Shown: positions 23,230 through 35,521, counted from the first letter of the stretch. The stretch: DNA of 64,000 bases from Deinandra increscens subsp. villosa (GCA_039602395.1 JBCNJP010000027.1:114120354-114184353); one strand, 5' to 3'. Program-made: numbers and translations. Notes: generated from the sequence alone by a model not told the origin.

Positions 23230-24895
23230 TTCATGACACAATCAACTCGATGACTCATTGGTGATTTAATTATAGTGATAATGTACGTTCACGGTCATGA
23301 GGTAGGTCATTCCTAAGACAAACATGCGATGTCCAATAATTATTATTAATAGAACTATTTATTTTCATGGCGTCATAAATATATATTTAGTTTACATAGA
23401 ATTGCGTAGGGCCAAAACACAATAATTACTTATTTTAAACCTAATACTCAACACAAACACATCATTCAAGAAAGATCTAGCATGGTTTCACCCTAAAATA
23501 TATTTATACCTATAAAATTAATTATTTCTAAGTTAACCTAATTTTTACTATTTTTCATGCAAAATAATCATCAAAATCTAATCTTTGGCATACCAAATCA
23601 TTTAAATCCATAAATTAGCTACCAAACATGCTTGCCATACCTAGATCTAATATATACATCATAAAAACATTAACTTTCATGGATCTACTCATGCATGCTC
23701 ATATATATATATTTACTTTTCATGAATCGTCATCTAAAATTATCAAATCCTTATCAAGTTATCATCTTGCATGAAGAAACCCTAGATCTATCACGAAGAT
23801 CACAACTCTATATTGAATCACGCATAAAGAAATGAACTTTAACATGATTTATTAAGATGCAATATCCACAATTCATGAAAATCAATAAAAACCAAACTTT
23901 ATCAATAAAATCCTAACTTTAAACATTTAATCACAAGAGCTATCTTCTAACATCACGCATAACCTAGATCTAGCATGGAATAGCCCTAAAAATTTGATTT
24001 TGATCATGTAATACCATAGAACAAGAAAAGGGAACACACAAACACAAAAAGAATGATGAAGGATGATGATGGGTGAAGAACAAGGCTTGAATCTTCAAGA
24101 TCTTTAGCTCCAAATCAATATTTTGATGATGAAAGATGAATATCAGACCTCCACTCTCGTTTATCAGGTCTATGGTTTAAGAAAAGTAGGTGAAATAAGG
24201 ATTAAGATGCTTTCATAGTGAAAAAATCACGTTCTTCTAAAAATATAGCTTCTGGCATATCATCCGGGGCTTATCAGTGGGCCAGGCAATACACCTAATG
24301 CCTCTTGGTCGGCCCCAAGGCCCGTTGTCTCGTTTCACGTGCTTATTTTGCTGTTTTCTGATGTTTTCGAGTCCCGTTTTCACCCAAATTAGCCAATTCA
24401 TCATCCCATCATGTTAAAACATTTAATACACTAAAAAAAATTATAAATACACCACATAAGTAATAGAAATGCACACATAGGCTTACATAATGCGTTTTTG
24501 GTCGGTTATGATGTACGTATCAATTTTGGCCAATTCATCAACGTTTTGTTACTCAATTAAGTGTGTGATGACTCGTGACATGATATGTGATTACTATATC
24601 ATAAATATATTGAAATCGATATACAATACACAATTCTTGATAAACGACGAATCGCGTACCGAAATCGCGTAAAAACCAGAAATTGCTTTATTTTCAATTC
24701 GAGAAGTCCAATTTGATTCCAATTGATTGTAATTAATTATTTGGTTTCGAAAAATGATTATAAATCATTTAAACCCATTAATTAGGGTATAAATACCTCT
24801 AAAATTCTTTCGGTTCTCAATAATTCGCAAACCGGTAAAACTCGAAATTTCAACACGGGTCGGATTTCACAACCGGATAAAATGAGAATGCTACA

Positions 24896-25288
24896 GTCTC
24901 CCCTAATTTAGGAAATTTCATCCCAAAATCAGAAGAGACGAGACTTAATAACTTAAGGGAAAAGGGCAGTAAAAAGGGTTTTATAAAAAACCAACACATT
25001 TTGACATTAAAGACCAACATAGAAATGACATAAATGGATTTACTGAGGGTAGAAATACATTCTGGATTAATGAGTCAGTTATGATAGTGCCAATCTTTAC
25101 CCAAGCGCAAGGGTTAAGCTAGAAATGGCAACAAAGAAAAAGGGATTGCAATATAACCAACCCTCGGAGACATACCCCCACACACACCGTTCTCGGTTCG
25201 ACTCCTAGTGCACCCTAAAGGCATTACCGATGCTTATATATAGGGTGTACCGCAGCTAACCAACCACATATTTTATACCTTTAAGAGA
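24896..25288. other. No gene; remnant of gypsy pol 3' end
   Basis: Only the first 45 bases are recognisable as the pol end of a minus-strand gypsy element. A Pol III B-box-like word, GGTTCGACTCC, occurs at about 25195 with no convincing A box. Confidence 0.4.
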
Positions 25289-25738
25289 TGTTGAGGCTAG
25301 ATTATGAGGCTTGTAATATTAAATAAGTTGGGCTGGGCTTAGAGGGTTTAATTAGAATCATAGGCTAGTTTGGTTATTGTATTTAGGCTAGTTTATGATT
25401 GGGCTTGGGTTTACTATTGGGTTTATGATCCAAAAAGGGCCCAATAGTAAACCCAATGGTGGTCTATATATAGACCACTTGACCTCCTTATTTGGGGCTT
25501 GAGTTTACGATTCTAAGAGAGCATTTGGTGATTACGATCGTAAACCCGTGAGACAGAGTTTATGATTTCTTATCTTGTACCCGACAAGTTCATCTTGTGT
25601 GCATAGATCAAGTTTTTATTGTTTAATCATCGTTTTCTTGTGTTCTCTTCATCTTTATTCTTGAATCGGTCTTGTACAAGGATTCCGCACTTGTACTAGA
25701 TTAAAATATCATGATTAGTTATTGTTTCCGGACCTACA
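25289..25738 (+). repeat. 5' LTR of the hairpin element
   Basis: TGTTGAGGCTAG...CCGGACCTACA. Includes the palindrome GGTCTATATATAGACC (about 25462-25477), which contains the likely TATA box. Several TTTACGAT/TTTACTAT words recur here and in the 13-bp repeat of the loop. Confidence 0.93.
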
Positions 25739-25740
25739 AT

Positions 25741-25752
25741 TGGTATCAGAGC
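25741..25752 (+). other. Primer binding site of the hairpin element
   Basis: TGGTATCAGAGC two bases after the LTR, complementary to tRNA-iMet. Confidence 0.93.
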
Positions 25753-25811
25753 TAAGAATCATAGATTCAAGGTTCTCACGGTATTGGATTCAAGCTTTTT
25801 CCAAAAAAAAA

Positions 25812-26623
25812 AAAAAAAAATATACTCCACCAGACATTTGATGACTGGTCTTTGGGTTAGGAGGTAATTATCATCTGTTCAGTTGATTCAAATTAACATA
25901 ATTTTAACCAAAAACCCTAATATAGATTAAGGGTTTTCTATAAAACTTCCCCTGAACCCAAGACCTTTAAAGACTTCCCCTCAGCTAAGGACTTCCCCTG
26001 AGATAATACATATTATCTTCAAGTTCCCTTCAGATACTATGTATTATGGAAGTCTTTTCATTAGATAATAAGTATCATCCTCGAGTTCCCTTCGGATAAT
26101 ACTTATTATCCTCCCTCCTCTACAATCTTCCATGATCAGAGTTTACTATCGGAGTTTACTATCGGAGTTTACTATCGGAGTTTACTATCGGAGTTTACTA
26201 TCGGAGTTTACTATTGGAGTCTACGACCCGGAAACGAGTTTACGACTGGTCTCTATCGGAATCGGTGTTTACGATCGGAAGTTCCCTTCGGATAATACCA
26301 GAGGGAGGATAATAAGTATTATCCGAAGGGAACTCGAGGATGATACTTATTATCTAATGAAAAGACTTCCATAATACATAGTATCTGAAGGGAACTCGAA
26401 GATAATATGTATTATCTCAGGGGAGGTCCTTAGCTGAGGGGAAGTTATCAGCTAAGGGGAAGTCTTTAAAGGTCTTGGGTTCAGGGGAAGTTTTATAGAA
26501 AACCCGTAATCTATATTAGGGTTTTTGGTTAAAATTATGTTAATTTGAATCAACTGAACAGATGATAATTACCTCCTAACCCAAAGACCAGTCATCAAAT
26601 GTCTGGTGGAGTATATTTTTTTT
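25812..26623. repeat. Inverted repeat, arms of about 306 and 323 bp, loop 183 bp
   Basis: The left arm starts in an A run then TATACTCCACCAGACATTTG. The right arm is its reverse complement, ending AATGTCTGGTGGAGTATA and a T run. The inner ends are CTTATTATCCTCCCTC (to 26117) and its complement from 26301. Arms are nearly identical with a few substitutions and small indels, e.g. extra bases near 26440. Transcribed, it would fold into long double-stranded RNA. Confidence 0.95.
26139..26216. repeat. 13-bp tandem repeat, six copies, in the hairpin loop
   Basis: Unit GAGTTTACTATCG, the last copy with one change. Since 13 is not a multiple of 3, the 80-codon frame across it rotates and is unlikely to be selected. 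Confidence 0.95.
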
Positions 26624-26799
26624 CAAATGTGTGTCAGACAGGTTGATGAGAGAAAGATGCTGCTGATGTTGCTGCTACTCAAAGTTAAAGAACCAGCCGG
26701 ACAAGACTTCCATCTGGAAAAGCAACTGTTCGGGGGAAGTTGTTGGTGTCTTTACAAGCTTCAAAAGATTTTCAAAGATCGAAAACATTTAATATCACA

Positions 26800-26814
26800 A
26801 GCCTAGGGGAAGAC
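26800..26814 (+). other. Polypurine tract of the hairpin element
   Basis: GCCTAGGGGAAGAC immediately before the second LTR. Confidence 0.8.
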
Positions 26815-27239
26815 TGTAGAGGCTAGATTATGAGGCTTGTAATATTAAATAGTTTGGGCTGGGCTTAGTGGGTTTCATTAGATTAGTAGGCTAGTTTTAT
26901 TATTATGTTTAGGCTAGTTTACTATTGGATATGGGCATGGGCTTGGGTTTATGATTAGGGTTTAAGAGCCCAATAGTAAACTCATGGGATGGCTATATAA
27001 ACCCCATGAGTTTACTATTCAAAGGGGGCTTGATTACGATTTCTAGAGAGAGAAGAGGGTTTACGATTTACTATTTTGTACCCGACAAGTTCATCTTGTG
27101 TGCAAGATTAGGTTTTTAACGTTTAATCATCGTATTCTTCGTGTTTCTTCTCTTCTCTATCTTGAATCAATCATAAACGAGGATTCCGCACTCGTTTGTG
27201 ATTAAAATATCGTGATTAGTTGTTGTTTCCGGACCTACA
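26815..27239 (+). repeat. 3' LTR of the hairpin element
   Basis: TGTAGAGGCTAG...CCGGACCTACA. About 25 bp shorter than the first LTR because of small indels, so the insertion is not recent. Confidence 0.93.
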
Positions 27240-27999
27240 AGAGAGTACTCTTGCCATCGGAGAACAACCTATTCTTCACAAAAAAATAACAGACAATCGA
27301 GCTCGACGCAACAACTTAGGGCTATCAAAAGAATGTGAGCAAAGATCTGAGGAAGACATTATGACCAACCAAGAACCAACCAAAAGACTAGCCAAAGATA
27401 ATCGACCACAGTTTCCCCTACTTTAGGAGCGAAAATGGGGGTCAGGAGACACCCGTGAGTAATTAGTTCAACATGTATCATTTCAAAATATCCTAATTCA
27501 TAACATAACATAGATTCATATAGATCATCACATAAGACAACCCATAACTAACACTAATAACAATGATAAACAAAGATTTTGGAGCTTCAGACTTCTTATC
27601 GAGATAGAGCATGAAGTTCTAGTGGACTAGATGGGTAGCGACCCACATCCGATTTACCTTACGAGACACGATACATGGACAAAATCTGAATCAGCCCTTG
27701 CTAAAATCCAAGACCTATACCCACGACCAGTATCGATCGTATGCTAAGCTAGCATCACAAACAATCGCTGGTAGTAGCACGTATGAGTCCCTAGTTTTGC
27801 AAGAGTAGAATGATGATCACCGCTTGAATTAACAATATACATCTGATAATTCAAAGCAATGAGCACAAATAGTCTTTCTCCAACAAAACAATCGATACCA
27901 AACAAAATCGAGTACAACGAATTGAATGGAAGACCACACATTGGATGCCATTAACCGATTAGCACTCTTTTGGGTGTCACGACTAACGTGAACCATATG
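27240..27999. other. No gene; gypsy-derived debris
   Basis: GTTTCCCCTACTTTAGGAGCG (about 27409) resembles the minus-strand pol end and polypurine tract at 24896, so this is probably another minus-strand gypsy remnant. No coding frame holds a recognisable domain. Confidence 0.35.
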
Positions 28000-28240
28000 G
28001 TACATTTCTGAACAACATGACTCCGCTGACCTGGGATGAACCACGTGATTCGTGGTATATGAATCTGATAACAAGAATCGGATGACATGATTCGAAGTGT
28101 ATGAATCCGATAACATGAACCGAACAACATGTCTCGAAATACATGTATCGATAACATAAACCGAACAACATGTATTGATATACATGTATCAATAACATGA
28201 ACTGAACAACATGTTTCGAAATACACGAATGATATTGATA
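28000..28240. repeat. Degenerate 41-bp minisatellite
   Basis: About five units of pattern CGATAACATGAACCGAACAA then CATG, TCGAAATACATGTAT. The last three (from about 28110) are clear 41-mers and earlier ones are eroded. Three overlapping minus-strand frames rich in CYRxMYF words are by-products. Confidence 0.8.
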
Positions 28241-28329
28241 TGTGATTGTCTTTAACTGATCAATAAGTTTATCCTAAAGATGAAACCGGGGAGCCATTAT
28301 TCATAGAAAGCTTTCATCTAAAGAAAAGA

Positions 28330-29571
28330 AAGCTTATCAAGTTGAGAAGAAGGCATATGGTACTTTGACAATGGATTTGCCTAAAGAATTGTTACATCAA
28401 TTTTCTGGAAATTATACATCGAAGAGTTTATGGGATGCATTGGAAAAGCAATGTGAGGGCAATGAACAATATAAGAAAAGTTGAAAAAAGGTTTTAAAGA
28501 AGGAATTTGATAGTTTCAAGCATTATCAAAACGAATCAAATCCAAATCTGATTGCAAGATTAGCTCATTGAACGAGTGAAATGCGTTTGGTGAGTCTTAC
28601 AAAAGAAGAAGCTGATATGAAAGAAAATATTTTAGAGGCTTTTCCTGAGAAATGGGAGAATTATGTATTGATGATCACTCATGATAAGGAATATCTGGGA
28701 TTGTCATTTAATGATCTGATTCAAAGAATTCAAGCAAGAGATATGGAGTTGATGGTGAATAAATCACTTCCTGTAAAAGTTCAAAAACCTGCTGTATATC
28801 ACGGTGAAAATGATTCAACCATGAATGCTGGGAAATCTAATATTCTTAGTTCCGCACCTCCTATAGCATTCATTGCAGGTAAATCTGAAACTCCTAGTTA
28901 TTCTGCTAGTTGCATTGTTTCAGTTCCTAGTTCGTCAGGTCAAAATGCTTTATCTGCTCAGATTACCGATGATTATAATGCTATAATGTCTGCATAGGTA
29001 TCTTCATATTTTGGCGTCATTACTGGTTCTGTTAGTAAGCTGAATTGACAAATGAAGATTACGATCAGATAAATTAAGATCATTTGAAGGAAATGGATTT
29101 AAACTGGCAGTATGCTATGTTAGTTCGAAGAACAAAGAAATTTTTCAATAGAATTGGCAAGAAGAGATTGAATCAGGATGGTAAGATTGGATTGGACAAG
29201 TCGAAGGTTAAATAATATAAATGTTCTGTCTATGGACATTTTGCATGAGAATGTCCAAGTTCAACTGAAAATAAATTGAAGTCTGGACAACATGCTTATT
29301 TGGTTGTTCATTCACGAAATCAATCTCACAGAGTTCAGAAAGAATCTGATTCTATTGAAGAAAAATTGACAGAAGTGTTTTGGCATCCAGATGAATTTGC
29401 CTGGAATGCGGATTCTGAAGTGAAAATCAAACATACTCCAATTACTGTTGCATTGACAGTTCGTCATGTTGATAATAATATCTTAACTGATTCTAATTCA
29501 AGTTCCAAAGCATCATTGATTGATGAAGTTCAAGTTAAGATGGATGAAAATCAAAAGGTTGAGAATTCAAC
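28330..29571 (+). pseudogene. Gag fragment of the gag-only/SIRE-like family
   Basis: The + frame resembles the gag of copy A: AYGTLTMDLPKELLHQF, SKSLWDALEKQCEGNEQYKKS (then TGA), KENILEAFPEKWENYVLMIT, RIQARDMELMVNKSLP, PAVYHGEN and FIAGKSETPSYSAS. The zinc knuckle near 29218-29265 reads KCSVYGHFA, then a TGA, then ECP. It ends at the gypsy-1 gag at 29572 without an LTR, so it is truncated at both ends. Orientation is opposite to copy A. Confidence 0.8.
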
Positions 29572-30185
29572 ATGATGGTACAAATCCAACAAAACCTTGG
29601 TGCCACCCCCGTCACCCCTTCCAACCAAGTTACTGCTCCTCCTACTTGTAATATCAAGTACTTCAACTCCTGTAGCCCGCCTAAGTTCTCTGGCTCTGAG
29701 GGCGCCACTGGCCTACTTCAATGGTTCGAAGGCATCGAAAACACTTTCATCAACAGCGATTGCCCCGAAAACCCAAGGTGCTCGTGGTCGTACCTTCAAA
29801 ATCAACACCAACCAAGCCCAGGCCAACCCTGAAGTGGTGAACGGTACGTTTCTCATTAATAATCATTACGCCTCTGTATAATTTGATACGGGTGCAGATA
29901 GGAGTTTTGTGTCCTTAGATTTTGAGCCTTTGCGCCCGTGCCCGTTCTGGTCTCGATGTCCCAATATCAGTCGAAGTAGCTGATGGAGTATCTATCTCGA
30001 TCAACTCTATCATCCGTGATTCTGCGATTCATTTTCATGAGCACCCTTTTCCCATCGATTTGATTCCAATGCATCTTGGTAGCTTCGATATCATAGTAGG
30101 CATGGATTGGTTGTCTCGTCACCGTGCTGAAGTCCTTTGCTTTGAAAAGATTATTCGTATTCCTCGGCCTAATCTACGGCGATAA
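29572..30185 (+). pseudogene. Gypsy-1 gag start fused to protease by internal deletion
   Basis: Begins inside gag (MVQIQQNLGATPVTP; FSGSEGATGLLQWFEGIENTF) and jumps at about 29778 to the gag-protease linker RGRTFKINTNQAQ, so most of gag, including any zinc knuckle, is missing. The identical joint (GAAAACCCAAGGTGCTCGTG) is present at 56277-56296. Protease follows with FDTGADRSFVS after a TAA at 29879-29881, then a frame change to VEVADGVSISINSI and FDIIVGMDWLSRH. Confidence 0.88.
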
Positions 30186-30870
30186 ACCCTCATGTGGGCT
30201 TAGACTTATGTCTTGTACCCAAGCCCGTAAGCACCTATGCAAGGAGTGTGTGGCCTTCTTGGCCCATATCATGGAAGTTCGACCCAAAGAAAAGGGAGTC
30301 CAAGACATCCCAGCTGTTAGGGAGCTCCCTGAAGTATTCCCAGAAGATATATCAGGTCTTCCTCTCGTTCGCCAAGTGGACTTCCGTGTCGACCTTATAC
30401 CAGGCGCTACTCCTGTTGCGAAGTCACCTTATCGCCTCGCCCCATCTGAGATGCAAGAGCTTTCCAAACAACTTCAGGAGCTTTCTGACAAGGGCTTTAT
30501 TCGCCCCAGTTCATCGCCTAGGGGAGCACCCATCCTTTTCGTGAAAAAGAAGGATGGTTCTTTTCGTATGTGCATCGACTATCATGAACTTAACAAGCTC
30601 ACTATCAAAAATCATTATCCTCTTCCTCGTATCGACGATATGTTTGATCAACTCCAAGGTGCTACTTGTTTCTCAAAGATTGACCTTCGTTCTGGGTATC
30701 ATCAGTTGCGTGTTTCCGAGGATGACATTCCCAGGACCGCCTTTCGCACGAGGTATGGTCATTTTGAGTTCACTGTTACGCCGTTCGGGTTGACAAACGC
30801 GCTTGCAATATTCATGGATCTCATGAACCGTGTTTGTAAGCCCTATCTCGACAAATTTGTTATTGTTTTC
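30186..30870 (+). pseudogene. Gypsy-1 reverse transcriptase, N-terminal part
   Basis: Open frame with PEVFPEDISGLP, SPYRLAPSEMQELSKQ, GAPILFVKKKDGSFRMCIDY, LPRIDDMFDQLQGA, FSKIDLRSGYHQLRV, FRTRYGHFEFTV and PFGLTNA, ending KFVIVF exactly before the catalytic IDD. The copy A insertion lies between F and I of VFIDD. The second half resumes at 36593. Confidence 0.95.
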
Positions 30871-31231
30871 TGTCAAACCACTGAGATGGATCTTACTACT
30901 ACATGATTTGGATAATCGAGAATGAGAAAGATGTAAATAAAGCAAAACTTTATTGATTCACTTAGAGGTTACAAGCTAGAGAGAGAAACACACTCAATAC
31001 ACATAGTTAAGAAGATGTAGAATGACCGAACTAACTAGACACTCTCTAACACGAACTATTTATAGTCACTTACTTACTAGCCGGTGTACCACCTGCGGAC
31101 AATTTGGTACGCACGTACCATCTGGTACGGCTGACCATCTGGTACGGCCAGTGACTATTTTGACTCACACAGATGCTCTAGATTAGATACAATACACGAG
31201 ACACACGTTAACATAGGAATATGCTCTAACA
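30871..31231 (-). repeat. 3' LTR of gag-only copy A
   Basis: TGTCAAACCACTGAG...ATATGCTCTAACA. Contains ACTATTTATAGTC (TATA region) and GTACCATCTGGTAC palindromes near 31110-31145. Confidence 0.95.
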
Positions 31232-31243
31232 ACCCCCCCTTAA
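31232..31243 (-). other. Polypurine tract of copy A
   Basis: Minus strand TTAAGGGGGGGT adjoins the LTR start TGTTAGAGC. Confidence 0.85.
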
Positions 31244-32846
31244 CGTGTAGTGTATCTAGCTATCTATATATCTAACAAAACTTCAGTCTTTAATCTTTAG
31301 CATTGTTGCACCTGTTCAATTTGAAATCTTGTCAGAAATAGAGCTTGCATGGCTGGATCACTCTTGAATCATCTTTGATCTTCAAGATCCACTTGTGAAA
31401 GATATTACATACTCCCCCTTTCACCATGCTTGAGTCTTGTCACACAGAATAACCTGCAGGTTCAGAAGACAGAAACGCGGCTTTCTTTTTCTTTTGAAAA
31501 TTAATTTAATCTTGGCGCAAAACTTCTTTTTGGGAATCCTAAAAGAAGTTTTGAAATTTTGATTTCGTATCAAGTATCGATCGGTCGAACACATATAAGA
31601 AACAAACTCGTTTTGGCTTTTTGAAACTTTATATCAAAACACACCGAACATCTTTTTGTAATTTTCAGATATGAAACATAAAATGCAATACAAAAACAGC
31701 CATTATTTTTGTCTTTTGCGAGAAAGATCAGTACTTGGGATCATATTGAACATGACATGCTAAACTACACTTCAATTTCAATTATTTCAGCACACAAGTC
31801 ATGTCGATTACTGGTATAATTTGTCCATCTTAAACTCAGGCATAATCATACTCATAACATCTGGATATATTATTAGTATTGATTAGATTTGCTTTGACCA
31901 GTGTACCCCACACTATCAGACATACTCAGATATGTATTTTCTTTTATATCACAGTTTGTGATTTCATTTGTGATTTGATCACATAATGATTGTATTAATG
32001 ATTTAGTCACCTGTGTTCCATGCAAAAAGAAATAAGAACGTTAAATCGTCTACCTTAAGGTCGATCTTTCAATACGCAGATAAGGCATCGGATTTAACAA
32101 AATAAGAAAATAAAAACAAGTTGAAATTGTATAACCCAACTACAATCCGGTCGGTACTCCCGTACACGCAGAGAAAGTCCGATGAGTTATACGAGACACC
32201 AAAGAAAATAAAGCAGAATGTCAAACAAACAACAATCAGGTCGATCTTTCAATACGCAAAGAAAATCTGATAGTTTGACAAAATAAAGAAAATCAAACAG
32301 GTTTAAATCTTTGCAAAATGAACACATGTATACACAGTGACTTCTCATTTTCTTTTTCACATATCTTTTCTTGATATATCATGAGATATGCATCAAGATG
32401 TTGTCCACTTGGTCAAGCATTAGTATTTAATGTGCTTATCACATCTGAATACTTTCTGATTTAATGTCGAGCCTACCAAGCACATCAAACAATGATCTTA
32501 TAACTTTTTCATCTATTTTATCCATGAGTCAGACACGTAAGCCAATGTACCATCATTTCCCAATCATGTCGGATCAATTTCTCATTTTTTAATGTTTTTG
32601 TATTTTCTGTTTTTCAATGTTTTTGTAATTTTCCATTTTTCTCCCCCTTAAAATGAAAACTCTATTTTTGGATTTTCATTTTAACAAAACAGAAAGACAG
32701 TATTTTTTTTTTTTTTGGTTTTTCGATTTTCTCCCCCTAAACTACATACGGAATGTAAAAGAAAGAAAATTGACCAATCGATACTGATACCTTTCAGTTT
32801 GTAGCTTTCAGAAAAACTTGCAGTTTAGTAATATGAAGCATTCAAT
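31244..32846 (-). other. 3' non-coding interior of copy A
   Basis: No gene. Matched by copy B and by the array units (31806-32560), so it is a genuine part of the family. Repeated AGGTCGAT..CTTTCAATACGCA words occur at about 32048, 32150 and 32238. Confidence 0.75.
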
Positions 32847-34482
32847 TTAAGTTAAGCAGGAAACTCCACTATCAGTAACTGCTTGAAGCTTGAACTTCTC
32901 AATCACCAACAGGTCTTCTTGAAGTAACCCGCACACTAGATTTAAATGACTAGTATTCAAAGGACCGGAAGCACACAGCTTCTGGTCGACCAATTTAGCT
33001 GCCGATTCTTTCTCAAACCCCAGCTTCTCATCTTTTTCAATCAACTTATTATCAGAAATTTGTTGATCAGGGACACAAACACCACCTGAAAAAATTTAAC
33101 AAATGTAGATGCACCAGATGCTGAAGCTTCTTCTTTCTTGTTAACATGTTGTAACTTCTTCTTCTCTGATTTTTTTCAGAAACAAATGCAGAATAATCTT
33201 CCTTTTGAGTCAGAGTGCTCAAATCAACAACAACCTCTGTTTGAATCACCGGATGTGGAATCTGATTGAAATCATCGCCTCCAAACACCTTCTTGAAGTT
33301 ATCGTCTTGACACAAATAACTCGCAAACGAATGAGAATTCTTCAAGTTATGTAATTGACGATTTAGATCTAAGATTTCAACATTCAAATCGGCTATAGTC
33401 TTTTGAGTTTCAGCAACAACTTTTTCTGACTGAATCAATTTCTCAGATGTGCTGTTAACTACTCTCTCTTCTCATACCATCATGAGCAGCATGCACTTCT
33501 TTTGTAATTTTATCCACTCTTTCCTTATAGATCTCAACATTTCTGGTTAACAAGCTTTTGTGTTTCTTCAAAGTAATGATTGTGTCTTTCAATTCAGACT
33601 GAACAATTTGATATTGAGTTCTGTCAGTAGTAACTTCATCCAATGCTTTTTCAAGTTCATCATTAGATGCTTTAAGTGCCTCCACCCTTGCTGTGGATTT
33701 TTGAAACAGATTCTCAAAATCTTCACTCACATCTTTAGCTTTAAACTTATATTCCTCAACTTCCTTTACCAAATTTTCATTGGCAGCAGTTAACTTGACA
33801 ATTTTTGTCATGAACTCATCATTTTCATGTTGAAGTTGTGACTTTTTTTGATCATTTTGAATACTCCCTTCTGACAACTATTTCCGAAGGTCTTCTAACT
33901 CTTCCAATAAGACACTCTTCTCTTTGAGTAACGTCTCATTTATCCTGAAAATGTTATCAGAAACTTCACAATTCTGTTGTAAGTTTCTATCAATTCTTCA
34001 TTCTTTTTCTTTTCCTCAAACAGCCCTTCTTTTTCTTGAACCAACTCTTGAATCTTTCTATCTTTCTGAGTATAAAATTCACAAGTTGACTCATAACCAC
34101 TTATTTCAGAATCACTTGCTTCAGATTTACTAGTTTCAGATGCATATCCACTCGATTTAACCTCAACATTTTCCATTAAAGCATAACTTTCTGCAGGATG
34201 GACTACAAATGCAGATTCATCCGGAAAATCTTTAGCCCAATCATAACCTTCATCAGTTTGAGATATCATAGCTTTAACGTCTTTATCTTGAACATTCTTA
34301 TCCGAAGTACCCTTGTCAGATGACGATTTAGGACAATCTCGAGCAAAATGTCCATGTCGGTCACATTTAAAACATTTAATCATTCTTTTATTCAAACCAA
34401 GCGTTCCTCCTTGAAAATAGATGTCTTTCCATGTTTCTTCATAAATATTCTTCCTCTTTCCACTACCATAGCAACCTGCCAT
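32847..34482 (-). pseudogene. Gag C-terminal part: zinc knuckle and long coiled coil
   Basis: Minus frames in order: MIKCFKCDRHGHFARDCP (CCHC knuckle, near 34325-34385), an acidic Ser-rich linker, then Lys/Glu/Leu heptads (33940-34100, 33455-33877, 33067-33438) with text such as ELEKALDEVTTDRTQYQIVQ, and a final frame ending at 32847-32849. Frames change at about 33905, 33450 and 33055, so the tail is broken. The knuckle binds element RNA in such proteins. A coiled-coil tail after the knuckle is seen in SIRE-like gags, normally followed by protease, which is absent here. Confidence 0.82.
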
Positions 34483-35521
34483 TCCAGATCAAGTTTATTC
34501 AATTGATCTTCATCCAAATGATTTAAGTCCTCGCCAAACAATCCAGATTGACCAATTTGACTAAATATAGATCCAGAAGAATAAGATATGAAAGCAGACA
34601 GCAAAGCAGCTAGATCTTTGGTAGCTTGATTAGAAGTTGACTTGCTTGATGATCTATCAGGAATAGTAAAACTGCAACTTGAAGAATAACCAGTACTCTC
34701 AGACTTTCCAGCAAGAAAAGCTATTATCAGGGGATTCACACTTGAACTAGAATGTGATTTAGCTTTAGCATGGACGGTAGCAGAATTCTCTCCAAAATAG
34801 ACTGCAGGATTCTGAACCGATGGAGTTGCTGACTTCTTCACAAGTAATTCCATTTCTCGAGCTTGTAATTTGCTTAACAATTGATTGAATGTCCAACTTG
34901 AGTAATTTGGATCATTAGCAAGCATCATAACAAAATTCTCCCACATTTCGGGTAGAGCTTACAAAGTTTTTTCCTTTAATTCATCTTTTTCCTTCTGGAC
35001 TCCTACAACATCAAGTTCATTCATCAGATGGGAAAACCGAGAAATAAAGTCTGCAATACTCTCTTTTTCACAGTGCTGAAAGTTGTCAAACTCTTTTAAC
35101 AAAACTTTCTTTCGACTCTTCTTATATTGCTCGTTTCCTACACACCTATCTTTCAATGCGTCCCACAAAGTTTTTGATGTTGTGTAATTTTTGAATTGAT
35201 GTAAGAGTTCTCTTGGTAATACCATTGTGAGATTTGCATAAGTTTTCTTTTCTCTAGCATAAACTTTCCTTTGATCTTCATCAAGATCACTTCGTGGGAC
35301 CGGTTCTCCATTTTTCTTAGGATATGTATAGTCTTGCTCAATAGATATCCACAGATCAATGTCAAGAGCATTAATGAATGATTCAAATCGTTGCTTCCAA
35401 TTGTCATAATCCTCCAACCTAAGCAACTTAGGAACTTTTTGAGTTTTCCTATCTCGTTATCATAGTTCAACATGGCCTGCATTGATGATTGAACAGCTGA
35501 AAATGCTTGAAAATCGCTCAT
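34392..35521 (-). pseudogene. Gag N-terminal domain of copy A
   Basis: The minus frame starts MSDFQAFSAVQSSMQAMLNY, shifts at about 35440 (one G missing in AAAAAGTTCC), and continues LLRLEDYDNWKQRFESFINAL, WISIEQDYTYPKK, EKKTYANLTMVLPRELLHQF and YTTSKTLWDALKDRC. After an in-frame TAA at 34959-34961 it continues ALPEMWENFVMMLAND, QAREMELLVKKS and FLAGKSESTGYSSSC. A further one-base shift near 34410 leads into the knuckle. This is a UBN2/copia gag domain. The ATG at 35521 is the only sensible start, about 700 bases inside the LTR. Confidence 0.88.

Larger units (their letters stand above)
22098..24895 (-). repeat. Gypsy (Tekay-like) LTR, about 2.8 kb
   Basis: Starts TGTCACACCCCAATCGACGA, the reverse complement of the end of the 38881-55146 LTR (both carry the GACG-CGTC/GGGGCAT pattern). 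It ends GAATGCTACA, followed by GTCTCCCCTAATTTAGGAAA, which on the minus strand is a polypurine tract preceded by a decayed pol C-terminus. It is thus the 3' LTR of a minus-strand gypsy element, whose pol is lost after about 24940. It is interrupted by the solo LTR at 22704-23048. Confidence 0.75.
25289..27239 (+). mobile_element. Complete non-autonomous LTR element carrying a long hairpin, TSD AGAGA
   Basis: Direct LTRs at 25289-25738 and 26815-27239 are flanked by AGAGA (25284-25288 and 27240-27244). A tRNA-iMet primer binding site follows the first LTR and a polypurine tract precedes the second. The 1076-bp interior encodes no gag or pol. Almost all of it is an inverted repeat (arms 25812-26117 and 26301-26623) around a 183-bp loop with 13-bp tandem repeats. 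Size and lack of coding place it among TRIM-like elements, though the LTRs are long for TRIMs. It must use proteins of another element to move. I know no named family with this hairpin interior. Confidence 0.92.

Noticed and set aside
26139..26216. CRISPR-like array
   Set aside because: Plain 13-bp head-to-tail repeat with no spacers, in a plant retroelement loop.
27829..28226. Cys/Tyr/Met-rich minus-strand peptides
   Set aside because: Overlapping translations of the 41-bp minisatellite in several frames.
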